The notes beneath the pieces are model-generated. The model had not been told where the DNA came from. It did no database searches and was given only the letters and a program-made list of their open reading frames with translations. Below are positions 24,874 to 32,553 of a DNA stretch of 64,000 bases, in pieces. The stretch is taken from the NCBI RefSeq assembly GCF_018919395.1, contig NZ_JAHLME010000001.1, positions 1,094,193 to 1,158,192 of the forward strand, given 5' to 3'. The stretch comes from Geomonas azotofigens. GTDB taxonomy: Bacteria > Desulfobacterota > Desulfuromonadia > Geobacterales > Geobacteraceae. The position numbers and the translations under genes are program-made. Each line of letters opens with the position of its first letter. The first letter of the stretch is position 1.

Positions 24874-25028
24874 GGCCGTCACACTCTCAGGAGAAGGTGT
24901 TTGCAAGGACATTACTATAACAATAAATTTGCAGTGTTCACTGTTGCGCGATGAGTTTGCGACACAGTGACACGTCGTGGCCGTTTCGACCGGGGGGGCG
25001 GGTGGCGAGGAGTCAGGCGGGTGGAACG

Positions 25029-25059
25029 AAAAAAGGGTCGCAGCTTGCGCTGTGACCCT
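25029..25059 (-). terminator. tRNA-Asn terminator
   Basis: On the minus strand GGGTCACAGC-GCAA-GCTGCGACCC is followed by six T. It lies 10 bases beyond the CCA end of the tRNA. Confidence 0.85.
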
Positions 25060-25068
25060 GGAATATTT

Positions 25069-25144
25069 TGGCTCCCGAGGTAGGACTCGAACCTACGACA
25101 CACGGATTAACAGTCCGCTGATCTACCGACTGATCTACTCGGGA
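25069..25144 (-). tRNA. tRNA-Asn (GTT)
   Basis: Minus-strand sequence begins TCCCGAGTAGATCAGTCGGT and ends with CTCGGGA-G-CCA; acceptor stem TCCCGAG/CTCGGGA is perfect, the T-loop reads GGTTCGAGTCC, and the anticodon loop CTGTTAA gives anticodon GTT for asparagine. CCA is encoded. 76 bases. Confidence 0.97.
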
Positions 25145-25239
25145 ATACTGGTTTCTTCGCCCTGTGCCGCGAAGAGATTACGTGTATAGCATAGCGGTTT
25201 TTGGCTGTCAATAATATTTCTGCAGCGTCTCTCACAGAA

Positions 25240-25262
25240 ATTGCCATTTTTTCCATGGCAAT
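25240..25262. promoter_or_regulatory. Inverted repeat upstream of the cation-efflux-like gene
   Basis: ATTGCCAT-TTTTTCC-ATGGCAAT, eight-base perfect arms with a seven-base centre, about 165 bases before the ATG at 25427. Could be a regulator site. The rest of the 282-bp interval 25145-25426 has no gene I can support. Confidence 0.35.
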
Positions 25263-25426
25263 ATTCCCCTCTTTTCAGAGTGTCGCAGAATCGATTACTT
25301 GCATTTGGGGGCATTTCTCGCTGTCGATACGTCAGACCGGCGGATGCCCGCATCGTTGACTTTCCACCAGCCCGCGGGATATATTCAATTCTTCCGATAT
25401 TTCCAGTAACAGTGCAGAGGACCCCA

Positions 25427-26056
25427 ATGAACCAGCCGCTTGAAAAGTTGTACCGTACCGCGCTCCTCCTGGCGCTGATCACCATCCTCTACAACATCCT
25501 CGAAGGGGTGGTCTCCGCCTGGTTCGGCTTCGAGGACGAGTCCCTGGCGCTCTTCGGTTTCGGCCTGGACTCTTTCGTCGAGGTGGTTTCAGGTGCCGGT
25601 ATCTGGCACATGGTGCGGCGCCAGCGCGACAACCCCGACCAGGCGCCCGACCAGTTCGAGCGCAGCGCGCTCAGGATCACCGGCGGCGGCTTTTACCTGC
25701 TCGCGGCAGGCCTCCTGCTCACCTCTCTCTACGACGCCTTTCACCGGCACGCGCCCACCACCACCTTCTGGGGCATGGTGGTCTCCCTGGTCTCCATACT
25801 CTCGATGTGGCTGTTGATCCAGCAGAAGGTGAAGGTGGGGAAGGCCCTGGGCTCCCAGGCGATCCTCGCCGATGCCGCCTGCACCCGCGTCTGCCTCTAC
25901 CTTTCCGTCATCCTGCTCGTTTCCAGCGCCGGCTATTATCTCACCGGCATCGGCTGGCTCGACTCCGCCGGAGCGCTCGGCATCGCCTGGTTCAGCTTCA
26001 AGGAGGGGAGGGAGGCCTTCGACAAGGCCAGCGGCATGCCCTGCTCCTGCAGTTGA
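25427..26056 (+). CDS. Cation-efflux-like (CDF/TMEM163-type) membrane protein
   Basis: A 209-residue membrane protein from the ATG at 25427 (MNQPLEKLYRTALLLALIT), which has GAGG upstream; the longer open frame from 25241 runs through non-coding sequence. Six hydrophobic segments are visible (about 10-30, 38-58, 85-105, 120-140, 155-178, 185-195). FGFGLDSFVEVVSGAGIW and ADAACTRVCLYLSVILL have the acidic residues in helices II and V that bind metal in cation diffusion facilitators (usual H/DxxxD). The cytosolic C-terminal domain of CDF is missing, as in TMEM163-like proteins. It ends GMPCSCS, a possible metal-binding tail. Zinc or similar transport is inferred. Confidence 0.75.
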   Translation: MNQPLEKLYRTALLLALITILYNILEGVVSAWFGFEDESLALFGFGLDSFVEVVSGAGIWHMVRRQRDNPDQAPDQFERSALRITGGGFYLLAAGLLLTSLYDAFHRHAPTTTFWGMVVSLVSILSMWLLIQQKVKVGKALGSQAILADAACTRVCLYLSVILLVSSAGYYLTGIGWLDSAGALGIAWFSFKEGREAFDKASGMPCSCS

Positions 26057-26232
26057 AGCTCTTCTGGTTAGCCGGCGGCTAACCCTGTTCTCCCCCCCTC
26101 ATTCCTGACCCTCTCGCCTCTTTTGCTGTAGGAAAAAGGATGTCGCTTCCTTGCGCACGGCAGTGGCGGGTGGTAGTGTTTCTAATGTGTACTGCTGAAA
26201 CATGATCTTAATTGGAAGGAGGGAACGCTGAA

Positions 26233-26661
26233 ATGCTTGAGGAATTCAAGAAGTTCGCCGTCAAGGGGAACGTGATCGATCTCGCCGTCGCCGTTGTGCT
26301 CGGGGCCGCCTTCGGCAAGATCGTCACCTCTTTCGTCGCAGACATCCTCACCCCGCCCATCGGGAGGTTGCTGGGCAACATCGATTTCGCCTCCCTCTTC
26401 TTCAACCTCTCGACCACGCCGGTCCGCTCCGTCGCCGAGGCCAAGGCGGCCGGTGTCCCGGTGATCGCCTACGGGCTTTTCCTGAACACCATCTTCGATT
26501 TCGTGATCATCGCCTTCGCCCTCTTTCTCGTGGTGCGCCAGATCAACAGGCTGGTGCCGGCGCCTCCCCCCCCGGTCACCACCAAGGAATGCCCGCGCTG
26601 CTGCACCATGATACCCGTCAAGGCGACCCGCTGCCCCAACTGCACATCCGAGCAGGAGTGA
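26233..26661 (+). CDS. mscL: Large-conductance mechanosensitive channel with C-terminal zinc ribbon
   Basis: A 142-residue channel from the ATG at 26233 (AGGAGG about 9 bases upstream). [20 protein letters not shown] is the MscL N-terminal amphipathic and TM1 start; TM1 continues [19 protein letters not shown], the periplasmic loop follows, and TM2 is [20 protein letters not shown]. Instead of the charged C-terminal helix bundle of the E. coli protein it ends with [18 protein letters not shown], a two-CxxC rubredoxin-like zinc ribbon. The pentameric channel releases solutes on hypo-osmotic shock. Upstream of two OmpA-family genes on the same strand. Confidence 0.95.
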   Translation: MLEEFKKFAVKGNVIDLAVAVVLGAAFGKIVTSFVADILTPPIGRLLGNIDFASLFFNLSTTPVRSVAEAKAAGVPVIAYGLFLNTIFDFVIIAFALFLVVRQINRLVPAPPPPVTTKECPRCCTMIPVKATRCPNCTSEQE

Positions 26662-26690
26662 ATCCTGAAATTCCACAGGAGGTAATCTAG

Positions 26691-27977
26691 ATGAACAAAA
26701 AAGTGCTGTTTCTTCTCGCTCCGGCCTTGCTGCTGGGCGTCCACACCGCCGCCCGGGCCGAGGTGAAAGCGGAGAGCTTCTCCCTGTCCCCCTACATCGG
26801 GGGGTACACCTTCATCGGCAAGGACCGTCTGGAGACCATGCCGGTGTACGGTCTGCGCGCCGGCTACAACCTCAGCAGGCATTTCGGGCTGGAGGCGGTG
26901 TTCGATTACGTCAACACGGAAGGGAAGAAAAACAGCGGCATCGGGGATGGTGTGGACGTGTACAACTACCATCTCGACGCCCTTTTTCACTTGATGCCGG
27001 AATCCCAGTTGGTGCCGTATCTCGCGATGGGCTTTGGCGGGCAGTCGAGGAAATATCCTAACGGGACCGACACCGATCATTCCGCCTTCAACTACGGCCT
27101 GGGCGTCAAGTACTTCCTGAAGGACGCCCTCGCGCTGAGGGGCGATGTGCGGCACCTGATGCCGATGGGCGACGGCGAGCGGGTGCACAACCTCGAGTAC
27201 ACCGTGGGGATGGACTTCATCTTCGGCGGCGTCAAGGAGGCGGCCGCCCCGGCTCCCAAGCCGGAACCGGTCCCCGCACCCGTAGTAGTGCCTCCGCCCC
27301 CGGCGGCCCCGACCGACCAGCTCACCATCACACCTGCCTCGGTCATCCAGGGAGGGATGGTGACCCTGACCTGGACTTCCAGCAACGCTACCTCCTGCGT
27401 TATCGAGCCGAGCGTCGGTCCGGTGCCGGTTTCCGGCTCCATGACGGTCACTCCCGCGCAAAGCGCCGATTACACCCTCGTTTGCAACGGCGCCGGCGGG
27501 ACCGCGAAGAGCCTGGCCAAGGTCGACGTGATGGCTCCGCCGCCCCCACCTGTTCCCGCGCCGGCACCTGTCGTGGCCCCGGTTCCGCCTCCGCCGCCGG
27601 TTGTGGTCCCGGTTCCCGAACCGGCCAAGCTGTGCAAGCCCGCGGTGATCAACATCAAGTTCGACACCAACAAGTCGGACATCAAGCCGCAGTACCACGA
27701 TGAGCTCCAGGCCGTGGGCGCCTTCCTCAAGGAATTCCCCCAGGCAAAAGGAACCATCGAAGGGCACACCGACAACGTCGGCAACAAGGCCGCCAACATG
27801 AAGCTGTCCCAGCGTCGCGCCGAGAGCGTGCGCGACTACCTGATCAAGAACTTCGGCGTCGCCCCCGACCGTATCAAGGCGGTCGGCTACGGTCCCACCA
27901 AACCGGTTGCCAGCAACAAGACCGCTGCCGGGAAACAGCAAAACCGCCGCATCGAGTCCAACTTCAGCTGCGAGTAG
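26691..27977 (+). CDS. OmpA/OprF-type outer-membrane protein with Ig-like insert
   Basis: A 428-residue protein with AGGAGG before its ATG and a Sec signal ending AARAE. Residues about 25-185 form an eight-stranded barrel (SLSPYIGGYTFIGKDRLETM to VGMDFIFGG). A Pro/Ala linker follows, then an Ig-like segment (about 205-285, with VTLTWTSSNATSC), a second Pro-rich linker, and a C-terminal OmpA peptidoglycan-binding domain (about 320-425) with FDTNKSDIKPQYHDELQ, EGHTDNVG and SQRRAESVRDYL. It tethers the outer membrane to the wall. A close paralogue follows. A terminator lies 28 bases after the stop. Confidence 0.93.
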   Translation: MNKKVLFLLAPALLLGVHTAARAEVKAESFSLSPYIGGYTFIGKDRLETMPVYGLRAGYNLSRHFGLEAVFDYVNTEGKKNSGIGDGVDVYNYHLDALFHLMPESQLVPYLAMGFGGQSRKYPNGTDTDHSAFNYGLGVKYFLKDALALRGDVRHLMPMGDGERVHNLEYTVGMDFIFGGVKEAAAPAPKPEPVPAPVVVPPPPAAPTDQLTITPASVIQGGMVTLTWTSSNATSCVIEPSVGPVPVSGSMTVTPAQSADYTLVCNGAGGTAKSLAKVDVMAPPPPPVPAPAPVVAPVPPPPPVVVPVPEPAKLCKPAVINIKFDTNKSDIKPQYHDELQAVGAFLKEFPQAKGTIEGHTDNVGNKAANMKLSQRRAESVRDYLIKNFGVAPDRIKAVGYGPTKPVASNKTAAGKQQNRRIESNFSCE

Positions 27978-28004
27978 AACCAAAACCCGGCTCGTGACAA
28001 AAAA

Positions 28005-28036
28005 GGCGCTCCCGTCTGGCAGGGAGCGCCTTTTAT
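28005..28036 (+). terminator. Terminator after the first OmpA-family gene
   Basis: Perfect nine-base stem GGCGCTCCC/GGGAGCGCC with an eight-base loop followed by TTTTAT. An A-run on the other side makes it potentially bidirectional. Confidence 0.88.
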
Positions 28037-28274
28037 AATTCCCTCCTGTCTGTTTGATGACATCAGTTTCTTGCGCCCCGGTAAATGAGTGGTAGCCTTA
28101 GCGATGTGCTTTTTCCCGGCTGCCTCAATACCAAGGTGGCGCGAGCCATTGCTCGCGGGAAATGAGCACTCTGTCCCGCCTCACCTTCAGTCGCAACAGT
28201 ATGACCGCGTCGCCGCCCGGGCGCTCTCCCAATGCGTTATCACAGTGAAGCCTAAACAACATAGGAGGTGTCAG

Positions 28275-29657
28275 ATGAAAAAGTACCTGCTGTTGCTTGT
28301 TCTGGTTCCCGCATTGATGTTCACGCTGCTCACGCAGGCCCACGCCGAGATCAAGGCACAAAGCTTCTCCCTGTCACCCTTTGTCGGCGGCTACACCTTC
28401 ATCGGCAAAGAACACCTGGAGACCGCACCTGTCTTTGGCTTGCGCGGCGGTTACAACTTCACCAAGCACTTCGGTCTCGAGGCGGTGTTCGATTACGTTC
28501 CCACCGAAGGGAAGAGGCACAGCAACATAGGTGACCTCGACGCGTACAACTACCACCTCGACATGCTCTACCACTTCATGCCGGACAGCCAACTGGTCCC
28601 CTACGTCGCGGCCGGCTTTGGCGGGCAGTCCCGTGAAGCGTCCGGTCCCTTCGAGACCAGCCGCCCCGCCTTCAACTACGGGGCGGGCGTGAAGTATTTC
28701 CTCACCGACGCGATGGCTCTCAGGGGCGACCTGCGGCATCTCATCCTCAGGGAGGATGGCGAGTCGTTCCACAACCTGGAGTACACCGTCGGGGTTGATT
28801 TCATGTTCGGCGGCGTCAAGGAGGCCCCCGCGGCGGTCGCCAAGCAGGAGCCCCCCCCGCAGCCTGCCCCCGCCGAGGAGCCGCCGCTGGAACCGGTCCC
28901 CGCTGCCGAGCCGACGCCTGGTCACTACAAGTACTGCGTCACCCTGCACGGCGAGTTCGACATCGACAGGGCCGCCATCCGCCAGGAGGACAAGGAGCAG
29001 ATCGGTCCGGTGTGTGAGTTCATGAAGCAGTATCCGACCACCACCGCCATCATCGAGGGGCACACCGACAACGTGGGCGCTCCCGAGTACAACCTCGACC
29101 TCTCCAAGCGCCGCGCCCAGGCGGTCGTCGACTACATGGTCACCAACTGCGGCATCGACCGCCCCCGCCTCGAGGCACGCGGCTTCGGCCTGTCGCGCCC
29201 CGTGGCCTCCAATGCCACCGACGAGGGGCGCCAGGCCAACCGCCGCATCGAGGCCATCATCGACTGTGCCTTCGACGTGAAGGAGGTGAAGCCTCCCGAG
29301 CGCCTGTGCATGGCCCTGGTGGTCGAATTCGACACCGGCAAGTTCGACATCAAGCCGCAGTACAAGGATGAAATGGCGAAAGTCGCCGATTACATGAAGA
29401 AGTACCCGACCACCACGGCCATCATCGAAGGGCACACCGACAACGTCGGCGGCTACGAGTACAACATGAAGCTGTCGCGTGAGCGCGCCGAGAGCGCGGT
29501 GCGTTACCTGGTCGACAACTTCGGCATCGAGAAGAGCCGCCTCACCGCCAAGGGGTACGGCTACACCAGGCGCGTCGCCTACAACAGCACCGCCGAGGGG
29601 CGGGCCAAGAACCGCAGGATCAACGCCATCATCGACTGCGTGGTGACCCCAAAATAG
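28275..29657 (+). CDS. Outer-membrane protein with barrel and two tandem OmpA domains
   Basis: A 460-residue protein; the start is the ATG at 28275 with AGGAGG upstream and signal MKKYLLLLVLVPALMFTLL... ending AHAE. The barrel (about 25-185) is closely similar to that of the preceding gene. After a Pro/Glu linker come two OmpA domains, about 220-330 (EFDIDRAAIRQEDKEQIGPV, EGHTDNVGAPEYNLDLSKRR) and about 340-455 (EFDTGKFDIKPQYKDEMAKV, EGHTDNVGGYEYNMKLSRER). Each has the Asp and Arg that contact diaminopimelate. Two peptidoglycan-binding domains in series in one OprF-like protein are unusual. It lies 298 bases downstream of its paralogue, separated by a terminator, so it has its own promoter. 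Confidence 0.93.
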   Translation: MKKYLLLLVLVPALMFTLLTQAHAEIKAQSFSLSPFVGGYTFIGKEHLETAPVFGLRGGYNFTKHFGLEAVFDYVPTEGKRHSNIGDLDAYNYHLDMLYHFMPDSQLVPYVAAGFGGQSREASGPFETSRPAFNYGAGVKYFLTDAMALRGDLRHLILREDGESFHNLEYTVGVDFMFGGVKEAPAAVAKQEPPPQPAPAEEPPLEPVPAAEPTPGHYKYCVTLHGEFDIDRAAIRQEDKEQIGPVCEFMKQYPTTTAIIEGHTDNVGAPEYNLDLSKRRAQAVVDYMVTNCGIDRPRLEARGFGLSRPVASNATDEGRQANRRIEAIIDCAFDVKEVKPPERLCMALVVEFDTGKFDIKPQYKDEMAKVADYMKKYPTTTAIIEGHTDNVGGYEYNMKLSRERAESAVRYLVDNFGIEKSRLTAKGYGYTRRVAYNSTAEGRAKNRRINAIIDCVVTPK

Positions 29658-29724
29658 ATAAAGGCAAAGATTGAGAGTGAGAACGCCTGCGGCTGCCAGT
29701 CAGTGGCCGCGCAACTAAAGCAAA

Positions 29725-29755
29725 AAGGGGAGGCCATATGGCTTCCCCTTTTTTT
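29725..29755 (+). terminator. Terminator after the double-OmpA gene
   Basis: Stem GGGGAGGCC/GGCTTCCCC (one G-T pair), loop ATAT, followed by nine T. Confidence 0.9.
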
Positions 29756-29793
29756 GCTGCTCTGTCTCGACTCAAGTGTCAGTCTTTACCCGT

Positions 29794-30447
29794 TCACCCG
29801 ATCTCCTTGGCGATGAAGCGCTGCACGCCGCGCAGCATCTCGTCCACGTCGGCGGTGCGGTATCGCTCCCCCTGTCCGGACAGGAAGTCCGCCTTCATGT
29901 AGCACCAGTCCTTGACCCGCTGGTAGGTTCCCACCTGGTACACCTTCGCCTGGTAGAGCGCCTCGTTCATCTCGTCGGTGCTTCCGGTCGCGATTCCCTT
30001 GTTGCCGCAGATCAGCATGAGCGCCTGCTCCAGCAAGACAGAAGCCAGGATGCAGGCTGTGTGGTTGTCGCCGCGCTTCAAAAACTCGGAGGTCCTGCCG
30101 CCCAGGTATTGGAGCACCGCGTGGTCCAGGAACAGGCGGATCTCGGTGAGACCTCCCGCTTCGTATTCCTCGCGGGCGGACTGCACGATGGCCCGGCAGT
30201 TGTCGAAGCTTTCCTTGTAGGTGATGTTGATGATCTTGGCGTAGATGGATTGGAAGTTGCGGTAGTAGGCGCTCTCCTCGCCGAAGATCTGCTGCAGAAG
30301 GCTCAGCGCCGAGTTGGCCCAGTCCTGGAACAGCTTTGAGTCGACGGTGGCGGCGATGTCGTTGATCAGCTGCGAAGAACTCACCTTCTTCGCCTTCTCG
30401 GCGAGCTCATCGAACTTGCGGGTGACGGTGTAGTCCAGTTTCAGCAT
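29794..30447 (-). CDS. Hypothetical all-helical protein, 217 residues
   Basis: Starts MLKLDYTVTRKFDELAEKAK with GGGG about 12 bases before the ATG. The sequence is helical throughout with no signal or membrane segment. The C-terminal half, GDNHTACILASVLLEQALML followed by YQAKVYQVGTYQRVKDWCYM, has the look of helical nucleotide-binding or HEPN-like domains (DUF4145 or Abi type), but I cannot place it in a family. It lies 89 bases downstream of the metallopeptidase gene on the same strand and may belong to that transcript. Function unknown. Confidence 0.7.
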   Translation of the reverse strand: MLKLDYTVTRKFDELAEKAKKVSSSQLINDIAATVDSKLFQDWANSALSLLQQIFGEESAYYRNFQSIYAKIINITYKESFDNCRAIVQSAREEYEAGGLTEIRLFLDHAVLQYLGGRTSEFLKRGDNHTACILASVLLEQALMLICGNKGIATGSTDEMNEALYQAKVYQVGTYQRVKDWCYMKADFLSGQGERYRTADVDEMLRGVQRFIAKEIG

Positions 30448-30536
30448 GATATCTTACCCCCTTTGGGGTCTGCGGGTCTGTAAGCGCCTGCGAAGTTATA
30501 GTTTTTCCAGTGAAAAGTCAACATTCGCCTTGAGGC

Positions 30537-31118
30537 TCAGGCCGGGGTGATGCTGATGCGGGGCGCCTGCAGGCGGCGGGCCACGATGGCGCTGTGCCGC
30601 GAGCGCAGCGACGCCAGGTTCCCCTCCAGGAAGTCGAGCGCAGATCGGTCCGGGATCGCCTCCAGGTAACGGTCCACCAGTTGTCCCATCAACAGGTTAT
30701 AGGCCTTGGTGGAGGAGCCGTGGGCGTAGTTGCGGCCGGGAAAGCGGCGGATGTCGCCGTCGCAGGCAGGGGAGATGTGGTACAGCTCGTGGAATATGGT
30801 GATCAGCTTCTCGCGGAAGGAGAGTTCCAGGAAGCGGGGGACCAGGAAGTAGATGACGTAGAGCATCTCCTCGCCGCGGTGGGTGATGCTGGGCATGGTG
30901 CAGAGGACGCTGCGCCGTCCGCGCCGGGTCTTGACCGATCTCTCGCCGCCGGCGAAGCGCAGCGGGTGGATCTTGGCGAGGCTGCCGCCGCGGCTGGCCC
31001 TGCCGGTCGAGACGCAGACCAGCAGCTTTTCGGGGATGATGTGGTGCAGTTCCGGGGAGCGGAGGGTGATGTCGTAGATCAGCCGCTCCAGCTCCCCGGT
31101 CAGGTTCAATGTGGACAT
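30537..31118 (-). CDS. Putative zinc metallopeptidase (phage-metallopeptidase-like)
   Basis: A 193-residue protein. The centre carries ITIFHELYHISPACDGDIRR, an HExxH zinc motif (HELYH at about residues 110-114), followed by FPGRNYAHGSSTKAYN whose His could be the third ligand; this arrangement matches small putative metallopeptidases found in phages and Geobacter. No signal peptide, so cytosolic. Its ATG overlaps the stop codon of the dihaem cytochrome gene by one base, so translation is coupled. The substrate is unknown; coupling to a cytochrome suggests processing or quality control, which is inference. Confidence 0.75.
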   Translation of the reverse strand: MSTLNLTGELERLIYDITLRSPELHHIIPEKLLVCVSTGRASRGGSLAKIHPLRFAGGERSVKTRRGRRSVLCTMPSITHRGEEMLYVIYFLVPRFLELSFREKLITIFHELYHISPACDGDIRRFPGRNYAHGSSTKAYNLLMGQLVDRYLEAIPDRSALDFLEGNLASLRSRHSAIVARRLQAPRISITPA

Positions 31119-31414
31119 TACACTCCGGCGAGTTTGAGCTTGTGGCAGAATAGGCAGCGCATCGGCCCGTCCTTGGGTTTCACGGGGTGCTTGGCGGGGA
31201 AGGGGACGCCGCCCGGCTCGGTGTTGTGGCAGGTGGGGCAGCCCTTGTCGGCCTCCATCTTGCTGCCGGTCTTCTTGAACAGCTCGTAGGACGGCTTGTG
31301 GGTGTCGTCCAGCGGGACGCGCTTGGTCTTTTCCTCGCCGGAAATGACGTAGAAGATGATGAAAACGGCCGCGATGATGCCGATGAAGATCCAGTCTTTC
31401 TTGCCGATACGCAT
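31118..31414 (-). CDS. Membrane-anchored dihaem c-type cytochrome, 98 residues
   Basis: Starts at the ATG at 31414 (MRIGKKDWIFIGIIAAVFII), with GGAGGG upstream. One N-terminal hydrophobic segment (about 8-25) serves as an uncleaved anchor. Two haem sites, CPTCH and CLFCH, are present, with histidines in KHPV and THKPS as candidate sixth ligands. It would carry electrons on the periplasmic face of the inner membrane. It is the first gene of a unit with the metallopeptidase (one-base overlap) and perhaps the helical protein downstream. Confidence 0.85.
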   Translation of the reverse strand: MRIGKKDWIFIGIIAAVFIIFYVISGEEKTKRVPLDDTHKPSYELFKKTGSKMEADKGCPTCHNTEPGGVPFPAKHPVKPKDGPMRCLFCHKLKLAGV

Positions 31415-31492
31415 GTGCCCTCCGGATATCAAATCTAAGCGGCGAGGTTAAACGGGCCGCAGGGAAAATTCAAGCGAAATTGTTTCAAGAGC

Positions 31493-31601
31493 TTTTAACG
31501 CAAAGACGCCAAGGCGCGAAGACGCAAAGGGAAAAACAGGTTGGTCTTTACCTAGAAAGATTTTTCCTGGTTTCTTAGCGTCTCTGCGGCTTTGCGTTAA
31601 A
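31493..31601. repeat. Long intergenic inverted repeat, TTTAACGCAAAG family
   Basis: Ends TTTAACGCAAAG and CTTTGCGTTAAA with partly matching inner parts (GACGCCAAGGCGCGAAGACGC and AGCGTCTCTGCGG). Found between the cytochrome promoter side and the end of the activase gene. A second copy is at 59445-59553. Confidence 0.75.
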
Positions 31602-31636
31602 TCGATGTTTAGGTTTGTCTCTATGCACGTTGTGTT

Positions 31637-32413
31637 TCAAGGGTTCGAGGCGCAGCCGATGGCGCCGTTGTGCTGCGGGTGCTCCGGTATCACGATCTCC
31701 ATGCCGCACTGGGCCCGCAACAGCTCCACCATGGCGCCGTTCAGCGCGACGCCGCCGGTGATCACCAGGGTGTCCGAGGGGAAACGCTTCAGCATCGGCA
31801 TCACCCGCTTCACCAGGGTGAGGTTGACGCCGGCGCAGAGCCTGGAAACCGGATAGCCCCGAAGGATCTGCCCGATCAGTTCGCTCTCGCCGAAGATGCC
31901 GCAGGTGGCATCCAGCGCCACCGGCTCCTCGGAATGCGACGAAAGTTCTTCCAGGCTCACCTCGAGGACCGCCGCCATGTTCTCCAGGTAGCGCCCGCTG
32001 GAGGCGGCGCACTTGTCGTTCATGACGAAGTCGGTCAGCCTTCCCGCCACCACCTGGGCCACCTTGGTGTCCTGTCCTCCCATGTCCAGAAGAGTGAAGT
32101 TGGCGAACCCGGTCTGGGTGCGCGCGCCGGCGACGTGGGCCTTGATCTCCGAGATCACGCGCGCCCCGTGCAGGTTGATGCTGTTACGGCCGTAGCCGGT
32201 GACCGTGATCTGCGCCTCGGCCAGTTCCTCGGCGCTGAAGATGCCGCTCCCGAGGAGATCGAGCGACAACTCGTCGTTCACGATGCTGCCGTACTTCTTG
32301 TAGAAGGCAATGGTGTCCAGGTCCGCCAGCTTGACGATCTGGTCGCCGCGCATCAGTGCGAACTTGGCCTTCCTGCTCCCGAGGTCGATTCCTATTTTCA
32401 ACGTGTCTGACAC
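31637..32413 (-). CDS. Acyl-CoA dehydratase activase (BcrA/BadF/HgdC-type ATPase)
   Basis: I place the start at the GTG at 32413 (VSDTLKIGIDLGSRKAKFAL), downstream of GGAGAAGAG; an in-frame TTG at 32434 would put the ribosome site inside the gene. The 258-residue ASKHA-fold ATPase has IGIDLGSR phosphate loop, LLDMGGQDTKV, NDKCAASSGRYLE with one cluster Cys, DATCGIFGESEL with the second, and ITGGVALN. Homologues form a dimer bridged by one 4Fe-4S cluster and use ATP to inject an electron into a dehydratase or reductase. The presumed partner is the HgdB-like protein encoded just upstream. E. coli YjiL is a relative. Confidence 0.9.
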   Translation of the reverse strand: MSDTLKIGIDLGSRKAKFALMRGDQIVKLADLDTIAFYKKYGSIVNDELSLDLLGSGIFSAEELAEAQITVTGYGRNSINLHGARVISEIKAHVAGARTQTGFANFTLLDMGGQDTKVAQVVAGRLTDFVMNDKCAASSGRYLENMAAVLEVSLEELSSHSEEPVALDATCGIFGESELIGQILRGYPVSRLCAGVNLTLVKRVMPMLKRFPSDTLVITGGVALNGAMVELLRAQCGMEIVIPEHPQHNGAIGCASNP

Positions 32414-32553
32414 CTGAATCTCTTCTCCTGTCAATGCCGACCGCTCCGAAGCATTTTACAGATACGAACGGTGCGGTTTTATCTTGTGCCCTGCTTGCCA
32501 ATCGCAGCGGCCATTGTATATTTTGTCACGGGTTTGGCACAGCCAAGGGACTT

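Noticed and set aside
31433..31636. Small RNA or gene in the interval before the activase end
   Set aside because: The interval is filled by an inverted repeat of a family seen elsewhere; no promoter or frame supports a gene.
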